A stretch of DNA of 64,000 nucleotides from Thalassobacillus devorans (lineage in GTDB: Bacteria > Bacillota > Bacilli > Bacillales > Halobacillaceae), in the NCBI RefSeq assembly GCF_011761345.1, contig NZ_JAASRY010000006.1, positions 62,001-126,000 of the forward strand, given 5' to 3'. This document shows, piece by piece, positions 33,647 to 41,716 of this stretch. The first letter of the stretch is position 1. The number at the start of each line of letters is the position of its first letter. The position numbers and the translations under genes are program-made. Under the pieces are notes generated by a model that saw nothing but the letters and a program-made list of their open reading frames with translations, ran no database searches and was not told the origin of the DNA.

Positions 33647-33801
33647 CTCATACCCCTCCGAATTTTCCGAATATTATCACTTCTTTCATTTTAGCACATA
33701 ATTTACTGATATTGGATAAGAAGTTTGCAGGAAAAATCGACAGAAATCACTACCAAAGTCCTCCCTTGATGAGAAATGCAACTGGATTTGTTAAAGTACA
33801 A

Positions 33802-33834
33802 AAAAGGCTGTCGAGATTTTCTCAACAGCCTTTT
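33802..33834 (-). terminator. intrinsic terminator of the alpha/beta hydrolase gene
   Basis: Stem AAAAGGCTGTnGAG / CTCnACAGCCTTTT, followed on the minus strand by more T. Ten bases past the stop at 33845. Confidence 0.9.
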
Positions 33835-33844
33835 CAGGGGGAAA

Positions 33845-34642
33845 TCAAAAGGTATTTCCAGCCTGATGATAGGGATTTTTAGCTAAAGTGTCCTGTATGA
33901 AGGAGTGCAAATGATGGTTGAATGTGTGCCAATGTTTTGTCGGCAATTGATGGGTAGCTTTTTCGATATGGACAAGAAGAACATCCTTGCATTGGCGATA
34001 ATAGTGACTATGCTGGCGGATCCACTTGACACGGGATCCGTACATCAGCAATATCGGGCAGTCTATTTCTCCTAAGCGCCCCGAGCAATCGTAATGAAAA
34101 GATTCCTCATAAAAATCATACCAGCTTTTCAAATCTGCTTTTGTCATCTGTCCACTTATCATCTGCTGTATGTTTGTATCTAAAAAGTGAGATCTGGCCA
34201 AGAGCCGTATCAGGGAATCAGGACTTGTGGTCAGCCATTTCATCCCGATCCGGTACTCCATCTTCAATAGTGTCGTTTCTACTATGGGATATCCCCCGGA
34301 TAACACCAGTGCCCGGGTTCGTTCCGGGTAGGATAAAGCAAACTCCTGAGCTATCCCACCGCCCGCGGAATAACCGCAAATGACAGCAAGGCGAGTTCCG
34401 GTATGATCCAGAAGGGCTTTAATTTCCGCCGCATATCGTTCCATTGTAACTGGTTCCTTAGCAATGGAAGAATCACCATGCCCACTTAAATCAGGAATTA
34501 AAAGCCTGTATTGGCTGCTCAATGTATGCTGAAAGGTGAATACAAGTCTTCCCATGCCTGGTGGATGGATCAATACGAGTGGAATACCTTTCCCTATATC
34601 TTCATAATAAATCGTACAGGAGTCATATGTGAATTGTGGCAT
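33845..34642 (-). CDS. alpha/beta-fold hydrolase
   Basis: 265 residues. Oxyanion segment LVLIHPPGMGRLVF, nucleophile serine in VICGYSAGGGIAQEFA, and the late histidine in HIEKATHQLPTKH. An acid residue lies around CPILLMYGSRVKW. General esterase/hydrolase of the cytoplasm; substrate unknown. The second ATG (34642) is better spaced from TAGGA than the first (34648). Rich in His and Tyr in its second half. Single-gene unit with terminator. Confidence 0.85.
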   Translation of the reverse strand: MPQFTYDSCTIYYEDIGKGIPLVLIHPPGMGRLVFTFQHTLSSQYRLLIPDLSGHGDSSIAKEPVTMERYAAEIKALLDHTGTRLAVICGYSAGGGIAQEFALSYPERTRALVLSGGYPIVETTLLKMEYRIGMKWLTTSPDSLIRLLARSHFLDTNIQQMISGQMTKADLKSWYDFYEESFHYDCSGRLGEIDCPILLMYGSRVKWIRQHSHYYRQCKDVLLVHIEKATHQLPTKHWHTFNHHLHSFIQDTLAKNPYHQAGNTF

Positions 34643-34710
34643 ATACATTCCTACTTTTCTTCATGGTTATCAACACATGCCTTAGCTTATCCGTTTATCC
34701 TGATATTTAC

Positions 34711-35514
34711 TCAGGTAACGACACGCGGTTTTGTTGGATCACAAGAAGGATACTCTGCAGCTGTCGATTCCGCTACCTTAAAAAGATAATAGCATTCTTC
34801 CCGGAACATGTGATCAGCCATTAGAGCTGTGAATGTACCCAATACCTGCTCTGATAATTCCATTTCTTCGAGTTCTTTCAAGAAAGTCTGGAATAATTTC
34901 ATTTCGATTTTTGTTTCGTTGTTAAATCGCGATAATGCCGGAAATGATTCCAAGTTAGCTCTAAGATATCCAGTCATCTCTACTGACTTTAAATATAAGT
35001 CATTGAACGTTTGACGAAAGGTATCACTTTGTTTTTTAATGTGCTGTTCAGTGGCATCCATACTGTCATTAATCGCCCCGGCATGACCAGATGCATCCAA
35101 AAGCCATAACATGTGGTGATGAAGTTCATGAAAAACTGGCGGGACCTCGCCCTTACCCAAATATCCAATAACAAGTAAATATTCCTCTAGTTCATTTACC
35201 ATGTGATTAATAAATGTAGGCGGTAAATGAATTTCTATTTCCCCTTCAAGTAATCTTCGGATGATTGACAGCTTATACTGCCTGAAACTCCGAACATGTT
35301 CCCCCGCCCGCCGGGTAAATTCCTGTGCTTGACTCTTTGACAAATCCCTTGATTTGACCGCCATATCATCGAATATTTCAATAAATGCTTTTGCTATTTC
35401 TATATCTTCCTTTTCTGAGGGATAAAGCGAATCACGTATGAATCGGGCATGATCCCCTAATATTTGCAGCCAAAATGCATGTTCAAATCGAGCAGCTTCT
35501 AAGTATGTCCTCAA
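34711..35514 (-). CDS. DUF2935-family helical protein
   Basis: 267 residues, all helical, with a repeated pattern: EAARFEHAFWLQILGDHARFI near the N-terminus and ALMADHMFREECYYLFKV near the C-terminus. Conserved His/Glu residues in these helices suggest a four-helix, possibly metal-binding, ferritin-like bundle. TTG start at 35514, behind CAGGAGGG; no ATG lies in a usable place. The family is common in spore-forming Firmicutes; function unknown. Confidence 0.8.
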   Translation of the reverse strand: MRTYLEAARFEHAFWLQILGDHARFIRDSLYPSEKEDIEIAKAFIEIFDDMAVKSRDLSKSQAQEFTRRAGEHVRSFRQYKLSIIRRLLEGEIEIHLPPTFINHMVNELEEYLLVIGYLGKGEVPPVFHELHHHMLWLLDASGHAGAINDSMDATEQHIKKQSDTFRQTFNDLYLKSVEMTGYLRANLESFPALSRFNNETKIEMKLFQTFLKELEEMELSEQVLGTFTALMADHMFREECYYLFKVAESTAAEYPSCDPTKPRVVT

Positions 35515-35577
35515 AAAAATCCCTCCTGAGAGATAGTCCTTTTCATAACTATTCAGGCAGGGAGTATTTTATTTTGA

Positions 35578-36210
35578 TTATTGAAGTTGTTGGGGCGGAT
35601 CCTCAGTATGCCCTTGCTGGGATACCTCGGAAAAAATATCCTTTTGCATGGCAGGTGCTGAATAGTTTGCGATGTTGGGACTCTGAGTTCCCAGCTGGGA
35701 CAGCTGCTGTTTCAGTGCCATCAATTCAAGCCTGAGATTGTTCACGTCCTCTTTTGTCGCTGGCTGTTTCTGCTGTTTCAATTCAAATCCCAGCTGACCG
35801 TTGGGCTCAATGGTTGCATATGCGACATCATTGATATTAGTAACACTGTTCTGACGCAGCTTCATTTCCAATTGATCAACGGTAAACCGGAGCTTTTTCA
35901 ACCGGTCGACTTGCAACTCCCCGTTCTCGATCACCACTTTCGAACTTCCCGTTATGAACTTCTCTAATGGGTTCGCCTTCACTTGTACATACTCCATTAC
36001 TAACAACGTCAATACAAGCGTAAGACCGACAATCAACGTCGTCCAAATGTTCTTTCCAACAATCGGCTGTACAAGCCATGAACCGATCCCGATCATGATG
36101 ACAACTTGAGCAAGCGTCATCTGTGAAATAGATTTTCGTCCGGCTACTCTCAATAGCAGTGTGCCACCGACAACAACAATAATTGCCTTCCATATTAAGT
36201 TAAAGTCCAC
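35578..36210 (-). CDS. DUF421 (YetF/YcaP-like) membrane protein
   Basis: 210 residues: three N-terminal membrane spans (LIWKAIIVVVGGTLLLRVAG, VVIMIGIGSWLV, TLIVGLTLVLTLLVMEYVQV), then a cytosolic domain with GSSKVVIENGELQVDRLKKL and the DUF421 motif QLEMKLRQNSVTNINDVAYA followed by TIEPNGQLGF. The Gln/Pro-rich tail after about residue 165 is not conserved. GTG start at 36210 behind TGGAGGG. YetF-type proteins are linked to spore membranes and sporulation in Bacillus; role here inferred. Confidence 0.85.
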   Translation of the reverse strand: MDFNLIWKAIIVVVGGTLLLRVAGRKSISQMTLAQVVIMIGIGSWLVQPIVGKNIWTTLIVGLTLVLTLLVMEYVQVKANPLEKFITGSSKVVIENGELQVDRLKKLRFTVDQLEMKLRQNSVTNINDVAYATIEPNGQLGFELKQQKQPATKEDVNNLRLELMALKQQLSQLGTQSPNIANYSAPAMQKDIFSEVSQQGHTEDPPQQLQ

Positions 36211-36348
36211 TTATGATTCCCTCCATATCTAATCATTTTCATTACTAGTTAGCTTGTGCAGAACCACTGCCCGGCATTCTTTTATCTTAAGCAGGAGACT
36301 GACGCATATAAATAAAATAAACCAGTCCACAATGAGGGAGGCACAATC

Positions 36349-36936
36349 ATGAATGAACTGATCAAAAAAGGGATCGTAATTATTATTGGTAGTGCCTGTC
36401 TGGCATTCGGCATCAACTTTTTTCTTGTCCCGGATCATGTGCTTGATGGCGGTGTCATTGGAATCGGACTGATTTTTCATTATTTATGGGGACTCCAAAC
36501 CGGTTTGAGTATCCTGTTACTCAGCATTCCAATCTTCTTGATTGCCTGGTTCAACTACCGTACATATTTTTATAACAGTCTCCATGGTTTGCTGATATCT
36601 TCTTTCTTTATTGATCTGTTTTATTGGCTTAGACATTTTCATTTATCCTTGGACCCTGCCATCAGCTCTATGATCGGCGGAGCTTTTGTCGGGGGCGGCA
36701 TCGGCCTGATGCTTCGTTATCAGACAAGCACGGGAGGCACAGATCTGCTGGCCCAGATGCTTGCTGATTTTCTGAAAATCAATGTGGGGATTGCTATTTT
36801 TGCGATTGATCTTGGGGTTGTTTTATCAGGGGGATTGCTTTTCTCTTCACAGACACTGCTACTTTCTGCCATTACCATTCTTGTAGTAGCCATGACTACG
36901 ATGCTCTTCACCACGCGTATGACCCTGAAAAATTGA
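36349..36936 (+). CDS. YitT-family membrane protein lacking the DUF2179 domain
   Basis: 195 residues with five or six spans and the YitT signature: CLAFGINFFLVPDHVLDGGVIGIGL, the GGAFVGGGIGLMLRYQTSTGGTD segment and the terminal FTTRMTLKN. Most YitT proteins are about 280 residues with a C-terminal cytosolic DUF2179 domain. Here the protein stops after the membrane part, and the next frame encodes an unrelated amidohydrolase. The ATG follows GAGGGAGG. Function of the family is unknown. Confidence 0.85.
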   Translation: MNELIKKGIVIIIGSACLAFGINFFLVPDHVLDGGVIGIGLIFHYLWGLQTGLSILLLSIPIFLIAWFNYRTYFYNSLHGLLISSFFIDLFYWLRHFHLSLDPAISSMIGGAFVGGGIGLMLRYQTSTGGTDLLAQMLADFLKINVGIAIFAIDLGVVLSGGLLFSSQTLLLSAITILVVAMTTMLFTTRMTLKN

Positions 36937-36983
36937 TTGTGGTAAAATGAAAGGGCTTAAACTTCCCCTAAGGTGGTGCTCTT

Positions 36984-37733
36984 ATCCGAATCTTTGATGC
37001 ACACATGCATATTATTGATCCTCGCTTTCCTTTAATAGAAAACCAAGGATACATTCCGAACCCATTTACTTGCGAAGACTATCTGGAAAGGACAAAAGAG
37101 TGGGATATAGCTGGGGGTGCAGTAGTGTCCGGTTCCTTTCAGGGTTATGATCAAAGCTATTTAAAAGAGGCCCTTTCCAGGCTTGGAAAAGGGTTCTTCG
37201 GTGTAACTCAGCTGCCCGAAAATGTTACGGATGAAGAAATACTTTCCTTAGATGCTCACGGGGTAAAAGCCGTTCGTTTTAATGTTAAACGCGGAGGGAT
37301 CGAGACACTGACTCATTTGGATTCTTTTGGTCAAAGAGTTTACGAGCTGGCAGGCTGGCATGTGGAAGTTTATATAGAAGCCAAATTACTCCCGGAAATG
37401 GAAGACACCATCAAAAAGCTACCCGCCGTCTCCATTGACCATTTAGGGCTTACAACCTCTGGATTTGAAACCTTGCTGAAGCTCGTGGAGCACGGTGTCA
37501 GAGTTAAAGCTTCAGGATTTGGCAGAATAGATATGGATGCAGCGGAAGCCATCCGTGGAATCGTCCGTGTAAACCCTGAGGCACTGATGTTTGGTTCCGA
37601 CCTGCCATCCACGCGCGCCCCACGGCCATTCCTAAATACGGATATTGAACTAATCCAGGAAACCGTTGGAGATGAACTTGCCGAGAAAGTATTATTTTCC
37701 AATGCCGCCCAATGGTATGGAAAAAAAGACTGA
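36984..37733 (+). CDS. amidohydrolase (TIM-barrel), apparently with an ATC start codon
   Basis: 249 residues if started at ATC 36984, 242 from the first ATG at 37005. The conserved N-terminal metal motif reads RIFDAHMHIIDP and begins before that ATG. In frame upstream there is only ATC, preceded by AAGGTGGTG at seven bases, then a TAA at 36969-36971. Other conserved parts are TQLPENVTDEEI, the catalytic-barrel strands VSIDHLGL and VKASGFGRI, and LMFGSDLPSTRAPRPF with a metal or acid residue. Probably hydrolyses a lactone, amide or carboxylate (amidohydrolase_2 type). Substrate unknown. Confidence 0.8.
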   Translation: MRIFDAHMHIIDPRFPLIENQGYIPNPFTCEDYLERTKEWDIAGGAVVSGSFQGYDQSYLKEALSRLGKGFFGVTQLPENVTDEEILSLDAHGVKAVRFNVKRGGIETLTHLDSFGQRVYELAGWHVEVYIEAKLLPEMEDTIKKLPAVSIDHLGLTTSGFETLLKLVEHGVRVKASGFGRIDMDAAEAIRGIVRVNPEALMFGSDLPSTRAPRPFLNTDIELIQETVGDELAEKVLFSNAAQWYGKKD

Positions 37734-37761
37734 ACAAACGTTTGATCAAACCATATAAATA

Positions 37762-37790
37762 TAGCCTGGCAGCCGCCAGGCTATTCCTTT
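37762..37790 (+). terminator. intrinsic terminator of the amidohydrolase gene
   Basis: Perfect nine-bp stem TAGCCTGGC / GCCAGGCTA with a four-base loop followed by TTCCTTTAT, a modest U-tract. Confidence 0.75.
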
Positions 37791-37810
37791 ATGGCGTGAA
37801 ATTCCTGTTT

Positions 37811-37880
37811 TGTGCGCGAACTATTAGAAAAGAGCGCGAAAACTTGTCGAACAGGCGCGATAAACTTAAATCTTGCGCTA
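37811..37880. repeat. intergenic array with GCGCGA every 20-21 bases
   Basis: GCGCGA occurs at 37814, 37834 and 37855 and GCGCT at 37875. The bases between are AT-rich. The array lies between two convergent genes and has no coding potential. Confidence 0.55.
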
Positions 37881-37886
37881 TAGCCG

Positions 37887-38687
37887 TTATCTCATAACAC
37901 TCCCACCGGATATTTTCACCGATTCACCGACGACATTTTCAGCCGCAGCACTTAGTAAAAAGACGATGGTATTGGCGACCTCTTCCGCTTTCGTGATTCT
38001 ACCTGATGGAATTCCTTCTTCTACTACTTTCATTTGTTCTTCAAAGCTTCGGCCTTCACGCTCCCCTTTTTTCCTGATGGCATTGAGTCCCATAGAAGTA
38101 TCTACGAAACCCGGACAGACCGCATTGACGCGGATATTTTCTTCAATTGCTTCATGAGCAAATGCCTGGGTGAATCCGGTTACCGCAAACTTCGAAGCAC
38201 TATAAGCGGAATTACCCTTGGTACCTCTCAGCCCTGATAAAGAAGATAGGTTGACGACTGCTCCTGAATCTGCCTCCCGCATATTTTCATACACAAGTTG
38301 TGTCAAAAGTACGGTTGCCGTGTAATTAAGCTCCATAATCTTTCTTAAGTCTTCCTCAGAAAGGTCTTTCACCGGCCCTCCCCCACCAATGCCAGCAGAG
38401 TTTACGAGACCATCTATCGTTCCGTTAGCTTCAACCGCCGCTTCTACTAACTTCGCACGGTCTTCTTCACTCGTCAGATCAGCTTTTTGGACAAATACTT
38501 TCGCATCGCTTGAAATCTCCTGGCAGGCTTGTCTCAGTTCCTCCAGTTTTTCTTCATTACGCCCGGTTATAGTAACAGCAGCCCCAGACCTTACCGCTGC
38601 CTTGGCTGTTTCATAACCAATACCGCCAGTCGCTCCAGTCACTAAAATATGCCTTCCGTTCAAAGCATCTTCTTTAAAAACAAACAT
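37887..38687 (-). CDS. short-chain dehydrogenase/reductase
   Basis: 266 residues of the classical SDR fold: cofactor loop VTGATGGIGYETAKA (about 17-31), NSAGIGGGGP, catalytic Ser in NLSSLSGLRG, and Tyr-Lys in YSASKFAVTG. VCPGFVDTSM follows. Acts on an alcohol or ketone with NAD(P)H; TGRNEE after the second strand suggests an arginine near the cofactor ribose and so NADP preference (inference). ATG behind TGGAGGGG. No neighbouring pathway genes. Confidence 0.9.
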   Translation of the reverse strand: MFVFKEDALNGRHILVTGATGGIGYETAKAAVRSGAAVTITGRNEEKLEELRQACQEISSDAKVFVQKADLTSEEDRAKLVEAAVEANGTIDGLVNSAGIGGGGPVKDLSEEDLRKIMELNYTATVLLTQLVYENMREADSGAVVNLSSLSGLRGTKGNSAYSASKFAVTGFTQAFAHEAIEENIRVNAVCPGFVDTSMGLNAIRKKGEREGRSFEEQMKVVEEGIPSGRITKAEEVANTIVFLLSAAAENVVGESVKISGGSVMR

Positions 38688-38848
38688 GATTACCCCTCCA
38701 TTTCGATTCTATGATAATGCTTACCCTTTCTAACGCTACTATTAACACAGTGAAAATTCATAAAATAGTAAGATTTTAAGTGATGATTGTCGTGATACAC
38801 TTCGATATACTAAGGATTGTATTACATTTTAGAGATGGGGAATATAAA

Positions 38849-39379
38849 GTGAATATTAATAAAGAATTCAACTACGTGCCATGGGTTGTAGGTTTGTCAA
38901 TCGCTATCAACTTAATTGTCGTAGCTCTGTTGTTTGTACCGAAAATAGACGGCGGCACCAGCTTTGATATTACATTGCTGCCACTGCTTAATGCTATTCT
39001 GAACTCGTTTACGTTCGTATTTTTATTAGCAGCCTTGTTCATGATTTTACGAAAAAATGTTACCTGGCATAAGCGGTTCATTTTCGCCGCATTTACTACC
39101 ACCGCCTTATTCCTGGTATCCTATTTGACTTATCATTCCATGGCCTCTTCCACTTCTTATGGGGGTGAAGGGGTACTGCAGATGGTTTATTACTTCATCC
39201 TGATCACTCATATCGTACTGGCTGCTGTAATTGTACCGTTAGCCTTGCTTACGTTGTTCCGGGGGCTTGCCATGAAAGTGGACAAACACCGAAAAATCGC
39301 CAGATGGACTATGCCCCTCTGGTTGTATGTCAGCCTCACAGGAGTCATCGTCTATCTGATGATCTCCCCTTATTATTAA
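38849..39379 (+). CDS. ctaM: DUF420 membrane protein, CtaM/YozB-like
   Basis: 176 residues with five spans and the DUF420 histidines: NSFTFVFLLAALFMILRKNV TWHKR region, LVSYLTYHSM, ILITHIVLAAVIVP, and VDKHRKIARWTMPLWLYVS. In B. subtilis CtaM (YozB) is needed to mature cytochrome caa3 oxidase. GTG start at 38849 placed eight bases from GATGGGG; the longer frame begins in the leader. It is alone here, without cta genes, so the name follows the family. Confidence 0.82.
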   Translation: MNINKEFNYVPWVVGLSIAINLIVVALLFVPKIDGGTSFDITLLPLLNAILNSFTFVFLLAALFMILRKNVTWHKRFIFAAFTTTALFLVSYLTYHSMASSTSYGGEGVLQMVYYFILITHIVLAAVIVPLALLTLFRGLAMKVDKHRKIARWTMPLWLYVSLTGVIVYLMISPYY

Positions 39380-39394
39380 TTTGAATCAGTTGCA

Positions 39395-39545
39395 CAATAT
39401 GTTTACTCAACAATATGGCCGAAAAGTCGAAGACTTGATTTCGAGATATTTATTGGAGTTTAGGGGCTCCGGGAAACGATTCGCTTTCCGTGGGCGTGTG
39501 CTGAGTCTCCTCAGGCTTCGCCTTGCGGGGCCTCAGCGATCCCGC
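39395..39545. repeat. dispersed palindromic repeat, copy D (one-ended)
   Basis: CTCAACAATATGGCCG followed by the core AAAGTCGAAGACTTGATT (39423-39446), then GGGAAACGATTCGCTTTCC and the GC-rich module GCTGAG...CTCAGC (39500-39537). The inverse core that closes copies A, B and C is missing, so this is a half element. Confidence 0.6.
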
Positions 39546-39572
39546 ATATCCCAGAAAACTTAATGCATTAAA

Positions 39573-39602
39573 AAAAGCTTAGGGGGATTTCCCTAAGCTT
39601 TT
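39573..39602. terminator. bidirectional intrinsic terminator
   Basis: Perfect twelve-bp stem AAAAGCTTAGGG / CCCTAAGCTTTT. It ends the DUF1002 gene on the minus strand and could also end rightward transcription from ctaM. Confidence 0.9.
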
Positions 39603-39611
39603 CTTATAACG

Positions 39612-40526
39612 TTATCCAAAGAGACTATTGAAGAATTTTGCCAAAGCCTGGATGATGCTTTGCAGGAATGTGGATACTTTATCCCAGAATCCTTTATCTC
39701 CAAGCAAATCTTTCACACTGGAAGTGATATCCTCCAGCTGCTTTTGCACCTGATCAAAATTGATATTTAACGCCCGCATTTTCTCAAACAAGTTGATTAA
39801 CAGCTGACGGTCTTCTTCGCTTAACTCAATATTCAAAGAGCTTAGTTTGTCATTGACAATCTGCTCGATTTCTTCTTTCGTAGCAGGATTCCTATTTGCC
39901 ATTTCCTGTTTGATCTCGGTTAGCAATTGACTGACCTTTTCTTTATCGACGCCTGATTTTTCAGCCAGCTCAGTCGCTACATCCAACTCTTCACTGGCAA
40001 CTTCCATCCGGTCTTCGTCAAGCTTGACTCCTTTAGAATCATAAGCTTTATAGATTCCAGTCAAGGCGGAATGTCCTGTAACTTTTACTGGGGAGGCAAC
40101 ATCTACAACTGCATCTTCCACGCCTGCAGTCAACAAGGCATTGGCATACATTTCTTTTGTTACAGCAGTGATATTGTCAGTGGTAACAATATTAACCTCA
40201 AGTCCTTCACCTTGTTCCTGAGGAGTTATTTTCACAGACGAAAACATTCGGGAATTCGGGTTGCCATTAATATAATTAGCTATATCCTGGCCGTCTACAT
40301 AAAACTCATCTACATTCTCACGGTTTTCTACTTGTAATAACTCTCTAACCTCTTCTTCCTGCTCATCTGTCAATGTATCGCCATACACGACAATCGGAAC
40401 GCCTAGTTTCTCGTTGATTCCTTCACCATTATTTCCATTGGTAGAAGCAGAGGTAACTGATGCCAGCCCTGTACCTGTCCAAATCACCAACGCCAACAGA
40501 AAAATTGCTATTCGTTTTATCATCAT
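39612..40526 (-). CDS. secreted DUF1002 (YpuA-like) protein
   Basis: 304 residues with a signal peptide (MMIKRIAIFLLALVIWTGTG, cleavage near TSAS). The DUF1002 core is visible: PIVVYGDTLTDEQEEEVREL, the NIVTTDNITAVTKEMYANAL stretch with GVEDAVVDVASPVKVTG, and SALTGIYKAY. The C-terminal third is helical and acidic with a final hydrophobic helix (IIQALAKFFNSLFG). Acidic composition suits a salt-adapted extracellular protein. Role unknown; possible envelope or spore association. Ribosome site AAGGAG. Confidence 0.82.
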   Translation of the reverse strand: MMIKRIAIFLLALVIWTGTGLASVTSASTNGNNGEGINEKLGVPIVVYGDTLTDEQEEEVRELLQVENRENVDEFYVDGQDIANYINGNPNSRMFSSVKITPQEQGEGLEVNIVTTDNITAVTKEMYANALLTAGVEDAVVDVASPVKVTGHSALTGIYKAYDSKGVKLDEDRMEVASEELDVATELAEKSGVDKEKVSQLLTEIKQEMANRNPATKEEIEQIVNDKLSSLNIELSEEDRQLLINLFEKMRALNINFDQVQKQLEDITSSVKDLLGDKGFWDKVSTFLQSIIQALAKFFNSLFG

Positions 40527-40709
40527 TACTTCTCCTTATTTTTCAAGATTAATAATAGGTGTTATTCCACACCCACCCTATATTGTACTGATATTTCTCA
40601 ATAATAGAATCAGCCTTGAGACTTATGATCCTTTCTTAATATTTGAACTGCTTCCATTTCTTACGTATATAAGAGCAAAAAGATTCACTATCTTTATGAA
40701 GAAAATGAC

Positions 40710-41600
40710 TCAAATGCTGCTGGAATACTTTTCTTTTAATGCTTCCATAAATACTTCCACATTTTTTGATAGCTCTTCTTCGGCAGGTGTGACACAGGAG
40801 AAATAACGGTTCGGCATTTGGATGAACGGCAGGCGGATCATTAAATCTTCTCCGAATTTATTATCAATAATGGAACGCGATATGAACGATAGTCCGAGTC
40901 CATGCTGAACTGCTTGCACGACGCCATGATTGCTGCCGATCGTTATTAATTTCCTGACATCAATGCTGTAAGCACGTATCACGGCATCCATAATGTCACG
41001 AGTCCCGGACCCCTCTTCCCGCCCCACCCAGGTAAGCCCTTGTAAGTCGTTGAACTGGAGGGTAACTTTATCGCGGATCGGGTGATCAGGGGGAGCAATC
41101 AATACCATTTCGTCTTCTAAAAAAGGGAATGCACGTAATTCCTTGTGCTTCACTTGCCCCTCAACAAGGCCAATATCAAATTCATGCAATAATACAGAGC
41201 GATTGATTGTCTCGGTGTTATCGATATATACTTTCAACTCAATATTAGGATGTACTTGATCAAATGCTTTCAATAAGGCAGGTAAGATATATTCCCCGAC
41301 CGTATAACTGGCTCCAATCGTGAGGGAACCAGTCAATTGGTTATGGTAAGCGAACACCTCTTCTTTCGTCTTCTCCACGATACCCGCTATTTGCTTTGCC
41401 CGCTGGTATACAAGCTCTCCAGTAGACGTTATATGAAAGTGCTTAGGGGAACGATCTATTAATTTCGTCTGGAACAGTTCTTCGAGATTCTTGATATGCA
41501 GGCTGACACTTGGCTGCGAAATCATCCTTGTCTTAGCGGCCTTTGTGAAGCTTTTACCTTCTACGACTGCAATAAAAGTCCTTAACGCCTCTAAATCCAT
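40710..41600 (-). CDS. LysR-family transcriptional regulator (CysL/YeiE-like)
   Basis: 296 residues: N-terminal winged helix (LEALRTFIAVVEGKSFTKAA, QPSVSLHIKNLEELFQTKLI) and a substrate-binding domain (GSLTIGASYTVGEYILPALL, VGREEGSGTRDIMDAV). The ATG at 41600 gives the standard LysR start MDLEALRTF, with TAGGTG seven bases upstream. Divergent from a YeiH-type membrane protein with an operator-like palindrome between, the usual sign of a LysR target. CysL/YeiE relatives control sulfur-related genes. Confidence 0.9.
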   Translation of the reverse strand: MDLEALRTFIAVVEGKSFTKAAKTRMISQPSVSLHIKNLEELFQTKLIDRSPKHFHITSTGELVYQRAKQIAGIVEKTKEEVFAYHNQLTGSLTIGASYTVGEYILPALLKAFDQVHPNIELKVYIDNTETINRSVLLHEFDIGLVEGQVKHKELRAFPFLEDEMVLIAPPDHPIRDKVTLQFNDLQGLTWVGREEGSGTRDIMDAVIRAYSIDVRKLITIGSNHGVVQAVQHGLGLSFISRSIIDNKFGEDLMIRLPFIQMPNRYFSCVTPAEEELSKNVEVFMEALKEKYSSSI

Positions 41601-41621
41601 GATTATCACCTACTATTAAAA

Positions 41622-41644
41622 TTATTAATGATTAACATTATTAA
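41622..41644. promoter_or_regulatory. candidate LysR operator
   Basis: TTATTAATG-ATTAA-CATTATTAA is an interrupted near-palindrome containing T-N11-A. It lies in the 116-base divergent region, close to the regulator start, as autorepressing LysR sites often do. Confidence 0.4.
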
Positions 41645-41716
41645 ATTATATTTTACTAATAATAAGCCGTGACGTATAGTGATTTTAACACTAATATTAA
41701 TCAGGAGCGTGCGGTT

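Noticed and set aside
36229-36480. 83-codon minus-strand frame antisense to the YitT start
   Set aside because: No ribosome site; overlaps a gene with strong family evidence on the other strand.
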